Origin: Piscicola geometra
Taxonomy: Eukaryota > Annelida > Clitellata > Hirudinida > Piscicolidae
NCBI GenBank assembly: GCA_943735955.1
Contig: OX030957.1
Location: 7,549,757 to 7,613,756 of the forward strand
Direction: 5' to 3'
DNA length: 64,000 nucleotides
Every line of letters starts with the position of its first letter. The stretch's first letter is position 1. The notes below the pieces were generated by a model that saw nothing but the letters and a program-made list of their open reading frames with translations, did not search any database and had not been told where the DNA came from. The translations under genes and the position numbers were made by a program. This document shows positions 11,495-23,459 of this stretch, in pieces.

Positions 11495-14377
11495 CACACA
11501 AACACACAAGCACTAACATACAAAAACACAAAGACTTACACACAAACACACACAGGTTTTGTACTGGGTCAGTCAGGTCTGTTGGTTTCCTTGGCGATGT
11601 TTGTGCTCGCCTACCTGATCATGCTCCTCACCATCCTCTCCATCTGCGCCATATCCACCAACGGAGCCATTGAGGGCGGGGGAGCCTACTGTTAGTGAAG
11701 GACTTTCGTTTCACGAGTTTCAAGCATATCGACTTCTTGATAGGCTTCTTTGGAACTTTTTTTAGACCTTTCATAAGTTGCCGTTGCACATATTATAAGC
11801 GGAATAAACAACACCACAGTCATGATCAGTCGGGCACTGGGGCCAGAGTTTGGAGGAGGCATTGGGCTGGTTTTTTTCCTGGCGCAGGTCTGCGATCATT
11901 CAGCTTTTCAGAACTTTTCATTTCTATTTCATTTTTAACACTTTTTTGACTATGTTTTATTTTCAGGATTTTGTTTCAAACTAGTAAGTGCTTTTTGTTT
12001 TCGCCACTTCAAAAAAGATGTAAATTAAGTTATGCATTGTAGCTTATCAATTGTTGTAATCGCAGATGGATCGCTCCAACATTCAGCTTCTGCATCTACC
12101 TACCCGCTCTTTAATTTATTAAAAATCGCTATATAAATATAGTTGATTGAGTGGCCTTTTCCGCCACTCCACAACATGCAGAATCCTCCCACCACCCTCA
12201 ACACAGGCCACCTCTTGCGCTCTCTACACCAGGGGTTTGGTCGAGGCCATCACACTGAACTTTGGTGACAATGGTTAGAGGACGCTTGAGGCAGAGAATT
12301 TTGACTTTTAATTTTTGGTAAAATTTCATGAAAGTTATCGTCGCAATCGATGCTAGCTAAAAATAATTGAGAAATACTCAAAGTTACAACTAAAAAGTAT
12401 GCTTTATATTCGCTATTGGTTATCGTGAAAGCAAGAACCATTAGAAAGAATCTATTCCTCTATGTATTAATTAAACCCTTTGACACTTCACTAGGCAGTC
12501 TTCTGCACCACGACACACCTGGTCTGCCCATGTCCTACTGGTGGTCCTATCTGTACGCCTCCATATGCCTCTTCATCTGCCTCATTATATCGCTGGTTGG
12601 AGGTCACTTGTACGGAAAGACCAACGTTTTCACCTTCATTGTAAGTATGAAGTTTTTTTTCCGGTTTGAAAAAATCATACCACATACCAATAATGCAGAA
12701 AAATGCTCAAATAACAACCATACAACAAGCACTTGAACCACCAAACATCCAAACCATCGAAACTCCATGCTGGACACACACTCACAACCTCACCTTTACA
12801 GGTAGTAATGGTGGGTGCATTCTCAGTCTTCTTGAGTACCACCATCAAAGGGGGTATGTGTGTACCTTACCCCAGCGAGAACAACCGATCATCATTCTCC
12901 GCCTCTCCTTTTGAAACACCACCCAACAACTCATCACCGCCCATCTACCCCAACTGCACCGATCAATACGCCGCCTACAGTGGCTTCAGCGCTCAGACGT
13001 TCCTTGACAATATCAAATGTGAGTGAGATATTTATTGGTGATGAGGCTTGTAGCTGCCTGCTTCTTTTGTGTGTGCTTGGGATTGTGTGGATGTGAAGGT
13101 TATTTAATGAGATATTTATGATGTTGATGAGGAATATGGGGGTGATGATGATGATTATGAATTTGAGGGTTAACTTTTTTTACATTTTTATCTATCTAAA
13201 TTTGATAAGTATTTTGGTGGGCTGATGATACTCACACTACCTCAACACCACATCATCTTTTCATAAAATCATCATCATCATCAAATGATCATTCTTCTCT
13301 TTCTCCTTCTCCTCCTCCTCCTTTTCCTCCTCCTCCTCCTCCTCCTCCTCCTCCTCCTCCTCCTCCAAAGACGCCTTCACGGAGGACTACAGCACAGGCA
13401 GCGTGATGAGCTTCTCGATCGTCTTTTCGGTTCTCTTCAGCGGCGTGACAGGCCTCATGAACGGAGCCAACATGTCAGGTGCTCGGTGGTTCTCGATGGA
13501 AGGGAGTGGATGGGGGTGGTGGGATGGAGGTGGTGCAATGGAGGGGGTGTAATGGAGGGGGTGTAATGGAGGGGGTGTAATGGAGATGGTTTATTGGAGG
13601 TGGTGTAATGGAGGGGGTGTAATGGAAATGGTGTAATGGAGGGGGTGTAATGGAGGGGGTGTAATGGAGGTTGTGCAATGGAGGGGGTGTAATGGAGGGG
13701 GTGTAATGGAGGGGGTGTAATGGAGGTGGTGTAATGGAGGTGGTGTAATGGAGGGGGTGTAATGGAGGGGGTGTATTGGGGAACAATCAAGGTGGTTGTT
13801 TGTGATCTTTAGTAGGGCTGGTTTGTATTGTTACTAGTGAATTAGGCAGGGATAGATGGAAGAGCCGAATGCCTTTATGGGAGTTTTTCATCGGTTTTCA
13901 TGCCGTAATCGAATCCACGACAGGAGAGCTCAAGAACCCTGGCAAGTCCATTCCCAGAGGAACCTTGGGCGCATGCTTCTTCACGTTGTCCACCTTTGTC
14001 ATCTTGCTCTTCCTCTGTTCTGCCACTTCTTCTAGGTTTTTCGTTGTCCCTCTTCTCAATTTTTGTGAATTTTTTAGCTCAAATTTGTTTTAATAGTAAG
14101 ACTTTAAAAAAATTCAAACTTAATGTTTTTCTTTTTTGGATCAATCAAAAAACTGAATCAATTTTCGACAAGACATCTTCCAAGCACAACTAAAACAAAA
14201 CCAGAGACTTGTTGGTGGGCAACTACAACTTCATGCTCTCGGTCAACATTTGGCCTCCCTTCGTCGCCATCGGCCTCTTCAGCGCCACCCTCTCCGCCTC
14301 GCTGGGAAACCTCATCGGTGGCTCGAGAATTCTTTTCGCCCTCGCCCAGGATAATATATACGGTTTGTTTGTGGGTT

Positions 14378-14412
<35 letters not shown>

Positions 14413-14504
14413 CTGTGTGTGTGTATGCCTGTTTGTGTGTGTGTGTGTGTGTGGGTTTGTGTGTGTGTGTGTGTGTGTGTATGCCTGTTTGTGTGTGTGT
14501 GTGT

Positions 14505-14590
<86 letters not shown>

Positions 14591-16914
14591 CTGTTTGTGT
14601 GTGTGTGTGTATGTGTGAGTGTGTGTGTATGCCTGTTTGTGTGTTAATGAGTGGGGTTGTTTTAAATAGAGCTTTAGTTTTCTATTTTTGCACAAAATGT
14701 CACTACAACCACCACAACAAACAACACACACACTCAGGAATTCTCCTGCGACCTGCAGCTATCACCACCAAGGGGGGCAATCCAGTGCTCGCTGTTCTCA
14801 TTACTTGGGCTCTAGTTCAGGTTTCTTGATACTTTTTAAACTAATTAATTCAAATTGTTATAATCGACAACGAAAATCATTTTTCGTTAACATTTCAGAA
14901 AAACATTTTCATCTTACAACACTCAACAGCACATTTGGCAGTTTTTTGCTGCTGAAACATATAAAATCATGATTTTAAATGCATTTAATGCGTTTAATTG
15001 CTCCTATCGCAGTGTAGATCACACAGATTCGTTACTGGAATTTTTCAATCAACCATGCTGTTGTTTTAGAGCACATTACATTCTGGATTAGAAACAAAAC
15101 AGATTTTAACAAATTAGATCTTAAAAAATAAGTCATTGCAAAAAATACCCCTCACCCTTACTTTTTCAAAAGATATTTCCGTTGAAATATTTTATCTAAG
15201 AGCTTTTTTCATTAAGGTCTATTTTGTCCATTCACCTTCCCTTTCAGCCCTTTTTTCATTATTCCTTCATTATTATTTCTCACCAACTGCCCCTCACCAC
15301 CATCACCACGTCAGCTCATCCTCCTGATCGGCACACTGAACGAGATCGCTCCGATGTGTTCGGAGATGTTCCTGCTCTCCTACGCGATGACCAACCTCGC
15401 CTGCCTCGCCCTCGACCTCACCTCCGCGCCCAACTTCAGGTGCACTTCTGCATCTGATTTATTATTACGAATTTCTTATTTCATGTTTTTTGTTTCAATA
15501 AAGTTTACTTTGATTATTTTTCAATTTTATACTTTTAGTTTAATTGTATATATGTATATATATACATATATATATAGCTACCATCATTCTAACCCTCTCC
15601 CAAAGACCGATGTTCAAGTACTTCAGCTCTCTGACGGCCTTCCTGGGAGTGGTCGGCTGCATGGTGATGTGCTTCTTCATCAATTACGTCTACGCGCTCA
15701 TCGCCATCGCCACACTCAGCCTCCTGGTGGTCGTGCTCCACTTCAGAGGCTTCGAGAACGCCTGGGGCTCCATCAGTCAAGCGCTGATCTTCCATCAAGT
15801 GAGGAAGTATTTACTGCTGCTCGACTCGCGCAAGAACCACATCAAGTTCTGGCGGCCTCAGATGCTGCTGATGGTGGCCAATCCGAAGATGGCGAGTCAG
15901 TTGATCGACTTCATCAATGACCTCAAGAAGAGTGGTCTTTTCATAGTGGGTCACGTGAAACAGGGAGACTTCGACGCAGACGACGTTGACCCTCTGCAGC
16001 GGGAACAAGTAGCCTGGTTGAGGCTGATCGAACGCCTGAAGGTGAAGGCGTTTGTCGAGGTGACGATGGCGACGACCGTTCGACAAGGCATGTCTCATCT
16101 GGTGAGGCTCTCAGGCATCGGAGGCATGAAGCCCAACACCGTGTGCCTCGGCTTCTACGACGACTCGCCGCCTGTGGACACTTACGAGAGGTTCCGAGAA
16201 AGACAGCCCAGGAAGGTGAGGAACCGCAATGCTGCCAACGACGCTTCTCTCGAATTGTTCGCCAACGTGACTGGCTTGAAGGCCTTCAGCAACATTGAGT
16301 ACGTCAGGATCGTCAGAGATGCTCTCAAGCTGGACAAGAACGTTTGTCTCTTCAGACACTTCCAGAACCTCGACAAGGACCGACTTCAGGTGTCCTCTGA
16401 TCGCATGTTTATCGATGCATGGCCGTACAACTTCTTCAGCTCGACACCCACGTCGGTGGACTTCGACAAGACTTGTCTCTTCCTGCTCCAACTCGCCTGC
16501 GTGCTGCACATGGTGCCCAAGTGGAGGAAACTCACCACACTCCGCATCTTCGCGTGCTCTGACAGCAAACAACGCAGCAAGATTGAACAGCACCTCTCTC
16601 AGTTCCTGCATCTGCTGCGCATCAGAGCACAGTTGAAAATCGTCGAAATAGACGAAGTACTCCAGCATTTGGAGATCTCCTCCGACATCTCCTCTCACAC
16701 TCCTGTCTTCTCAGACTCGTATCCGCAGCAGGTGAACCAACTGATCCTCAAACAGTCCCTCCACACTGCAGTCCTCTTCCTCTACCTGCCAGCGCCACCC
16801 TCCGAAGAGACCTCACAAAGCACCTACCTGCGTCAACTCGATCTCCTCACCGCCGACCTTCCTCCTACCGTCCTTGTTAATGGCCTGCAGCCTGTCATAT
16901 GCACCAGTCTTTGA
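10821..16914 (+). CDS. SLC12A9: SLC12A9-like cation-chloride cotransporter family protein
   Basis: Thirteen exons: 10821-10982, 11287-11413, 11556-11690, 11820-11887, 12207-12273, 12495-12640, 12802-13018, 13371-13478, 13924-14035, 14205-14362, 14738-14820, 15315-15439, 15606-16914. All phases agree, giving 938 aa (human SLC12A9, also called CIP1, is about 914). The family is the SLC12 group of 12-TM electroneutral transporters; SLC12A9 modulates its relatives and its own substrate is not settled. Signature segments are [20 protein letters not shown] (TM1), [12 protein letters not shown] followed by [57 protein letters not shown], and in the cytosolic C-domain [21 protein letters not shown] and [17 protein letters not shown]. 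The large extracellular loop has NCT and NNSS glycosylation sequons (exon 12802-13018). The protein ends PVICTSL, close to the vertebrate end. The last exon holds the whole C-domain without an intron. Exons are GC-rich against AT-rich introns. Confidence 0.95.
11436..11555. repeat. (CA)n microsatellite in SLC12A9-like intron 2
   Basis: Imperfect CA dinucleotide run ending at the ACACACAG acceptor of the exon at 11556. The repeat sits where the polypyrimidine tract is expected, so this acceptor has a weak tract. Confidence 0.9.
13285..13370. repeat. (TCC)n tract forming an acceptor polypyrimidine tract
   Basis: A CTCCTCCTCC run leads straight into the CCAAAG acceptor of the SLC12A9-like exon 13371-13478. 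It apparently supplies that exon's polypyrimidine tract. Confidence 0.85.
13495..13780. repeat. 14-bp minisatellite (GAGGGGGTGTAATG)
   Basis: About 20 units of GAGGGGGTGTAATG with variants (GAGGTGGTGTAATG, GAAATGGTGTAATG) immediately downstream of the donor at 13479. Long open frames on the minus strand here are produced by the repeat and are not coding. Confidence 0.9.
14363..14645. repeat. Long (GT)n microsatellite in SLC12A9-like intron
   Basis: An almost continuous GT run broken by TATGCCTGTTTG interruptions at several places, suggesting internal duplication of a larger unit. It starts at the donor of the exon ending 14362. Confidence 0.95.
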
Positions 16915-16977
16915 TTCCTCCAATTAAGCTAAGAATTAATGATAGAGATACAAATTAAATGAAAGTATTTAATACTG

Positions 16978-17080
16978 ATTATATACTATAAAGTATAGTC
17001 CATACTGTATATACTATACAGTATAGTCCATACTGTATATACTATACAGTATAGTCCATACTGTATAGTCTATACTGTAT
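16978..17080. repeat. Palindromic tandem repeat (ACTGTATATACTATACAGTATAGTCCAT)
   Basis: About three units, each containing a near-perfect self-complementary core (ACTGTATATACTATACAGT). The array could fold into hairpins or a cruciform. It lies about 70 bp after the SLC12A9-like stop codon, possibly in the 3' UTR. Confidence 0.85.
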
Positions 17081-17894
17081 AATTCCCACCGTTTTACCCA
17101 CCAACAATTAAAGTTTAATTTTCAGCTTTTAAAATGTCACATTATTATTTTCAAGCCAATAACATTATTAATAGTGCTGAGTTCAATGTTGAGAAAAGTC
17201 AGATTACCGTCATTCTATTTTTTTATATGAACTATATTATATACAATTTTTTACATTTTCTATGAGTTAATACGAGAAAAAAAATATTTTTCCAAACTTT
17301 ACAACCCAACTAGGCAACCTTAATATTAATCATTCATTTGTGAATTTCAGTTATGCAATCGAGGCTTTTTGGAGATTAATGTGACTTTGAATTAATATTT
17401 TTTAAAACATTTGCACTATGTATAATAAATAAACTACTCACAATTTTAAATTTTGTGAAATAGCACAATGCAAGCATTCATCTATTTCTTCTACGATGTT
17501 TGGATAGCACTTTTGCAATCTATGAATCCTTTCTTTGGCTCGCATTAAATAATTGCACAGAATGTTCTTGGATAGACGAAAATCGATCTTTTGCACCAAT
17601 CACCGACATGTGAAGCAAGCCATTTCCACATCTGTTACATCCACCATCACAGGAATCTGCAAGGACTTTGGAAAATGTACCTCGGAATCACACAAAAAAT
17701 TTTGTTTGTCGGATTCTGCTGCACTGAATGAAAAATGCAGTAGAACCACATTTCCGCTTTCATTCAATCAAGAGTATTTATATAACGCTTTACAAATTGT
17801 CTTTCATTTGCCCCGATATTAACGCAAACTGCGAGAAAAGCTCTTGAAATGTTATATTCATGTGAGGTACTAATTCGATGTGGTGAAGATGAAT

Positions 17895-18060
17895 GGCAAT
17901 AATATTAATAATGACTAAGTTTTTATAGTGGCGTTTAACCCGAATGAGCTTCGAAGCCACTTGGGCGAAAATATTTCATCTGCGCCTGGGCATACTAAAG
18001 CATCAGCCTCATTTGAAACTATGACAATTGACCAGTCTTTACACGCCCAATGTTACATAA
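17895..18060 (-). repeat. SINE-like element, inverted copy
   Basis: Reverse complement of the 8449 element type. Plus-strand words TTATAGTGGCGTTTAACC, GAATGAGCTTCGAAGCCACTT and TTTCATCTGCGCCTGGGC correspond to the tail of the 8449 copy and to an older copy at about 54950-55060. Confidence 0.65.
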
Positions 18061-18553
18061 CTATGTTATACTTTTACTTTGCTTGACTTTGAAAAAGAAA
18101 AATTCAAACAATAATCAGTTTTCTTCGAGCTTAAAAATTAAATTTAAGTGTAACATTTTTTAAACAAAAAATTAACAAAGGTTGAATGAAAAATCAAAAA
18201 ATATACTTAATTAAAAATCAAGTGATTAACAAAGGTAAAATAATCATTATAACTGGAATAACAAATAACCAAATATAAAAAGCTCTTGCATATTCAGAAA
18301 AAAGTGTATAAAATAATACTTAAATACTAAGAATACTTAAAACAGACTAGTGAAAACGTAAAATGTGAGTTTCAAGATGTAGTAGCATAAGAACGAAACA
18401 ACTCTAAAGGTTTCAGACCTAGTTGACGAAGTTGCATCCTTTAATCAAAAATGATAACTGATTTTCTAACTAAATGAAAGTAGAAAAAAAAAATTCTAAA
18501 ATAATGCTTAATTAAATTTAAACAATTCAGAGTTCCAATACAAATATACAAAC

Positions 18554-19138
18554 TCAGATTTCAAAAGGATGGTTTTTGGAAAGAAAAATATTTAATGGAA
18601 TGAATTTAACGTTTTTTGAAATATTTAGCATCACAGGGCTCAACTCCAGCTTCAGACATTTAAATTTAGCAGCCATGTTAGAATTGTGGCATAAATTATT
18701 GGTGCAAGTTGCTTTATTCTTAGCTACTTTGAAGTTTGTGGAACAATACATCTCCCACTTCAAAGCATGAGAAATAGCATCTACTTTGCTTTTTGATTCA
18801 GATAAAATATATTTCCCAAGGTTGGATGATATGTCTATTTTGTTAAAAGTACTCTGATCCTCTATAGAAGAGTATACTTTTTTTGTTTGGCTCTCTTGTT
18901 TATCTTTGTTTATCATTCTTTGAGAGTGTTTATTTTTTAGCCTTAGAAAAGTCATAAAACTTTCTTTATCAATCTTTTTAAAGCTATTTTGATTATGAAA
19001 GTTATATTTTTTTCTTTGATCTTTATTCTTTATACTTTTTAATTTTCTTTTTTTGACATATTCAGTGTAAGAAATAACTTCATTGACATTGTAGTTAAAA
19101 TCCACCACTTTAGAACTGTCTATTATCATAGCATGCAA
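18554..19138 (-). CDS. Hypothetical 194-aa Lys-rich protein
   Basis: A single 194-codon frame starting MHAMIIDSSKVVDFNYNVNE and ending SKNHPFEI. I recognise no family. It is strongly basic in the first half (YVKKRKLKSIKNKDQRKK) with no obvious signal peptide or membrane segment. Cysteines at about residues 132-170 (EMYCSTNF, ATCTNNLCHN, FKCLKL) might bind metal, but the spacing fits no class I know. Composition is as AT-rich as the surroundings, which weakens the coding case. It lies head-to-head with ALYREF, about 530 bp away. It may be a gene, one exon of a gene or a chance frame. Confidence 0.4.
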   Translation of the reverse strand: MHAMIIDSSKVVDFNYNVNEVISYTEYVKKRKLKSIKNKDQRKKYNFHNQNSFKKIDKESFMTFLRLKNKHSQRMINKDKQESQTKKVYSSIEDQSTFNKIDISSNLGKYILSESKSKVDAISHALKWEMYCSTNFKVAKNKATCTNNLCHNSNMAAKFKCLKLELSPVMLNISKNVKFIPLNIFLSKNHPFEI

Positions 19139-19665
19139 TTAATTTGTATATGATAGGGCCTTGAACCTGGAAATAAAAAAATTAATAGAAAAATCATTAA
19201 ATGAACAGCATCAATAGCGCTCTTTAAATAAAAAGCGCTATAGTATAGCGGCTATACAAAATTATTTGATTGATTAACCAATAATTGATATTTTTAACGA
19301 TTGATTCTAACAAATGTAGTACACATAAGTTTAATTAAAAAAACTAAAAATACTAAAGATTTGAAAAAATTTAGAAATACTTTTTATAAATAAAATAATT
19401 AAAACCTCGCGCGTTTTTTGTAAACATAAACAAAACACAAAACGACTATTCACTCAAAAGTAAACTCAAACTTTCAAAACTTATTGAATTTAAAAAAATT
19501 TATTAATAAACCTGAACAAAATGTTTAAACAAAATTTAACGTAGTAAATATATTTTTTTTAAATTAAAAAACTATATAGTTTCTATGATGCATAGGAAAT
19601 CGGTTGGAAAGCCATTTTTACAAGATACGTTCGTTGGCATTTTTAAACGAATCGATAAATCAAAA
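19139..19665. promoter_or_regulatory. Upstream region of ALYREF
   Basis: AT-rich 527-bp gap between divergent starts. An imperfect inverted repeat built on AGCGCTCTTTAAATAAAAAGCGCT lies at about 19218-19241, resembling the stem of LINE/SINE tails elsewhere in the window. No defined promoter element could be assigned. Confidence 0.3.
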
Positions 19666-21264
19666 ATGGCCGCTAATAAAGTAGATATGAGCTTGGATGA
19701 TATCATCAAGACAACTAAAATAGGAAAAGGTGGTCGTAGAGGGAGAGGAAGAGGAGCTAATACCCAAACTGTGACTCGAGGTACTGGACAACGTAATGGT
19801 GGAAATACTAGAGGAATTTACCGTGGCAACCGAAGGGCTATTGCAGCGAGAAGGGGTGTACCTCAAAGACTCACTTCGGTATTTATTTATACTTATTTTT
19901 CATTTCGTGTTTTCAAAAATGCAAAAATTTAAAAATATTCTTATTTTTCCAGAGGGGTAATGTCAATGGGGTTTGGACGCATGATTTGTTCCAAGGAAGA
20001 CCTGCCAAATCTGTGTATGAGGGAAAGTTGTTAATATCGAATTTGGATTTCGGCGTTTCTGAACTGGACATCAAGGTGAGGAAAAGTCTGTTTGATTTTG
20101 GAGTATTTCATATTTTTCCTAATATATAAATAAATAAATAAATTCCAGGAATTGTTTTCTGAGTTTGGACAGCTGAGAAAATCAGCTGTTCATTTTGACT
20201 TCTCTGGCCGCTCCCTCGGCACAGCAGAAGTTATATTCACCTCGAAGCAAGATGCTATCAAGGCAATGAATCGATATAACTCAGTGCCTCTTGATGGTAA
20301 CTACACCAACTTCGGGCCACAAGTTTAATAATTACATTTAAAATGTGTAATTAGCTAGAAGGCCCTGTTCATGCCTGATAAACAAAAAAGTGTAAATGAG
20401 TGTCCGGTTCAGAGCGAAAGTATCCCGGGTGATTTGATGGGCATCTGCTTTCGTCTCCCCTGCAACTGTCAATGGTTGAATGGAGGAAGAGTTGTCACGC
20501 GAATCATCCCTTACTTTCTACTTAAGCGTAGTTCTAAGTTTGCCTCTAATGTAACTTTTATTAAGGCGTTTTAATTAGTTTTGAATCTCCTAGATTGAAC
20601 AGCATGACTCAAAAATATGAATTATATGCAGGTCGACCCATGAATATTCAAATAGTTGAAGACTCTGCATCCATCCAAGCAAGAGTACAAAGGTTTGTAA
20701 TCTATTATTCATTGGGATGCATCATCTCTTTATGTGTATATTTTGTTTATATTTTTGATTTTAACATCATATATTTTTTTGTCCCAGAGTGCCCGCCAGA
20801 GGAACGACTTATACACCTCGACCATTTGTGTAAGTTTAATTTCAAATCTGAATGAAATATATGACAACTATAAGGGTTATTCACCATCATTATCATCACT
20901 TCTTTTGTAACTAAGTTTACATTTTCTTCCAACCAACAGTGGTGGCTACACTGGAACCAGGCGAGGGAGGGGTTTCACGAGGGGTAGTGTGAGGGGCAGG
21001 GGCGCTGGTCGAGGGGGTGGAGTGAGGGGTGGCAGGGGGACAACCAGGCAGAGCAACGTCACCAAAGAGGAGCTCGATGCCCAGCTCGACAGCTATAACA
21101 AGGTAATCTATTTTTCAAATATTCATCAAAATCTATTTGTCTAATATATTTTTTCTAAGTTAAAATTTCTTTCATGTTTAATATAATTGTCTATTTGATC
21201 TATCATCTATTTACAAAGCCCCATACCAAACGCTCCAAATGCATTGCAGATGGATGTGGAGTGA
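19666..21264 (+). CDS. ALYREF: THO complex subunit 4 / Aly-REF mRNA export factor
   Basis: Seven exons: 19666-19878, 19953-20075, 20149-20296, 20632-20692, 20788-20829, 20940-21102, 21250-21264. All phases agree, giving 254 aa (human 257). ALYREF couples splicing and the TREX complex to nuclear mRNA export by binding RNA and handing it to NXF1. The start is the ATG of [18 protein letters not shown], which carries the N-terminal UAP56-binding motif (M-LDDII); an in-frame upstream ATG would add 27 residues before it. An RGG-rich stretch follows, then the RRM with RNP2 [10 protein letters not shown] and RNP1-like [11 protein letters not shown], then [12 protein letters not shown] second RGG region (about residues 190-230) precedes the C-terminal motif [18 protein letters not shown], a second UAP56-binding helix. 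The last exon codes only MDVE and the stop. The gene is short, complete and conserved. Confidence 0.96.
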
Positions 21265-21454
21265 GGAGAGGATATTGATCTACACATATTCACAATTGGC
21301 TGTTTTACATTGCTCTTTTATTTAACCTCTTTAGTTTAAAGCGTTGACTCGTGACTAATTCAGTTGAGAATGTTGTCTATTTAAAGCTTGTAAAGATGGT
21401 GGTTTATTTTGTACTTCTTTTTATTTGATATGTCAAATTACGTTTAGATGAGTT

Positions 21455-21466
21455 TAATAAATAAAA
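21455..21466 (+). terminator. ALYREF polyadenylation signal
   Basis: TTTAATAAATAAAAG, with overlapping AATAAA hexamers, lies about 195 bp after the ALYREF stop codon, a plausible distance for the poly(A) signal. Confidence 0.6.
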
Positions 21467-22272
21467 GGGGTTTAACCATTTTTCATGACTTCAACTTTAA
21501 GGTTTTTGTCAGCTCATAAAAAGTCAAGTATGCCGGTCGCTAACAATATAGTGCAAAAACTAAAAATATTGTTATAATATGCTGTTGAAAAGGCAGGGGC
21601 AGTACTTTGGAGCAGTCTCGGAATGTGTTACTGGGTATTCAATAGTTCATGGGATATAATTCGGTGAACGGAACTTTCAATTCCTGGAAATGCTTTTTGA
21701 ATGAGAATAACAAGAAACAATGCATAGGAAGAAAATGTTTTCGCATTAAAATTGCATTGAATTCTGCTACACAAATGCTTCGAGAGTTAATGACGCCTGT
21801 GGCACGTTTGAAAGCGTGGTAAAGGTGCATTTGAGAGAAAATACGAAGAGAAAGTTGGTGAAATAGTTGAAATATTATCTCCTTTTTTGATATTCAAAAT
21901 ACAATAATTACAAGAAAGTGAATGCTGCATTGTAAGCAAGTAATGATGATACTCTGTAGAATAAACGTAAAATGGTGGATAATGCCCCTAGCTACAAAGC
22001 TTTAATGCAGATCATTCAAGTAGTTCACATGTAAGTATTGCTCTTCAAGTCTGACCGATGCATTCATGCATCATGCTATTCAGTGATGGCACTAACGAAT
22101 GCCTCTATGGCGTTAAACGAACTACAATGTCTCTATAAAAGTGTACCTTAGTGATATTTTTTTTAATTGAAACAAATTTCCCAATGAAAAAAACTTCCAT
22201 TAATTAGCTACAAACAATTGCACAAACCCATTACTCAATTAGTACCACATTCCCCTCACCACAACAGCAACC
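21467..22272. other. Intergenic, ALYREF to CEP57 (convergent 3' ends)
   Basis: The two genes converge here. No exon or known repeat was recognised. Confidence 0.5.
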
Positions 22273-23369
22273 TCACAAAAGGTCATGCCTCAGTGAATTC
22301 TGTATCTGCTGCAGGTCCTTCAATAATCCTGTGTAGTGCTGCTTTGCCGTCGGTACTGTCTGCTTGCTTGCACGCTGGATTGTCACATTACTTGTCCTTC
22401 TAGTTGTCTTTCTCACCTTTTCTGCTTCTTTGTATTGCTTTGTGTTCTGGTCTGTCTTTCTTCCTGAGACTCTCTTGCTTGTAGTGGCGTTAATTGTCGT
22501 CTTAGTGGAAACCTGTTGATTTGTTGAAGATATATTATCATTGAGAAATACAAGGTACAACGGCAGTTTAGAAATAAAAGCAGTGAAAATTCAACTCTTT
22601 TATGAAAAACAAATCTATTTAGATATAAAAAAAAGCTTAAATATTAAAAATAATAAAGAATGGGCCAGAAATAACATTAAGTCTGAATCACTAATTGAAT
22701 CACTAACAAAAGTAACAGCCGATAACAAATCAATCAAGCAAGCCACATCCCCCTCTCCAAATAATGCCAAAAATTACAAACCCCTTTCAGGAAGTCTTTC
22801 ACTTTCTGCATTTGTCGTTCCTTCGTTGCAATCTTTAGTTGCAACACTGCCATACGATCCTCCTTGCCCTGTATACACGCCAGTCTTGAGTGTCGTCTGC
22901 AATGAAAAGTAAATTGAGTTGAAAGTTGAATTTTAATGTAAATTTAAATATAACTTTTATTATATAAAAAATATTAAAAATAACTTTTTATATTGCCGAA
23001 ATGAACAATGAGTTAGGTATGTGATGGAGTTTGCATCAAGTTTCTAACTCTTTGAGATTCGACAGTTCTTCCGACAGTTGATCCAGAAGTTTATTCAACA
23101 CTTCTTCATCATCATCATCAACATCATCATCGATGTCTTCATTATCATCCTCAACAAAGTCACCATCATTATCATCACTCCAGTATTTTTCATCAGCCTC
23201 ATCAAAGAAGTTATCATTTTCCCCTTCATCAACATCATTTTCACGTGTGCCTACGTGAATTCCCTTGCTGCATTTGCAATGCTTTTGGTTAGGTATGTGT
23301 TGATGTTGATGTTGTTCGCTGCACAGACAACTCCGATGACAAGTGGATGTGAACGATTTGGTGCTGAAA

Positions 23370-23459
<90 letters not shown>

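Larger units (their letters stand above)
16915..18553. other. 3' flank of SLC12A9-like gene, AT-rich, no gene seen
   Basis: Contains a palindromic tandem repeat (16978-17080) and an inverted SINE copy (17895-18060). Short open frames, such as 17553-17822, have no splice or homology support. Confidence 0.5.

Noticed and set aside
13455..13790. Minus-strand frames rich in Pro/Leu/His/Tyr
   Set aside because: Artefact of the 14-bp minisatellite in an SLC12A9-like intron.
14123..14829. Cys/Val and Thr/His dipeptide frames
   Set aside because: Translation of the (GT)n microsatellite; only 14205-14362 and 14738-14820 are real exons there.
16111..16698. Minus-strand 195-codon frame opposite the last SLC12A9-like exon
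   Set aside because: Shadow of the GC-rich coding exon; the plus-strand protein matches the family throughout.
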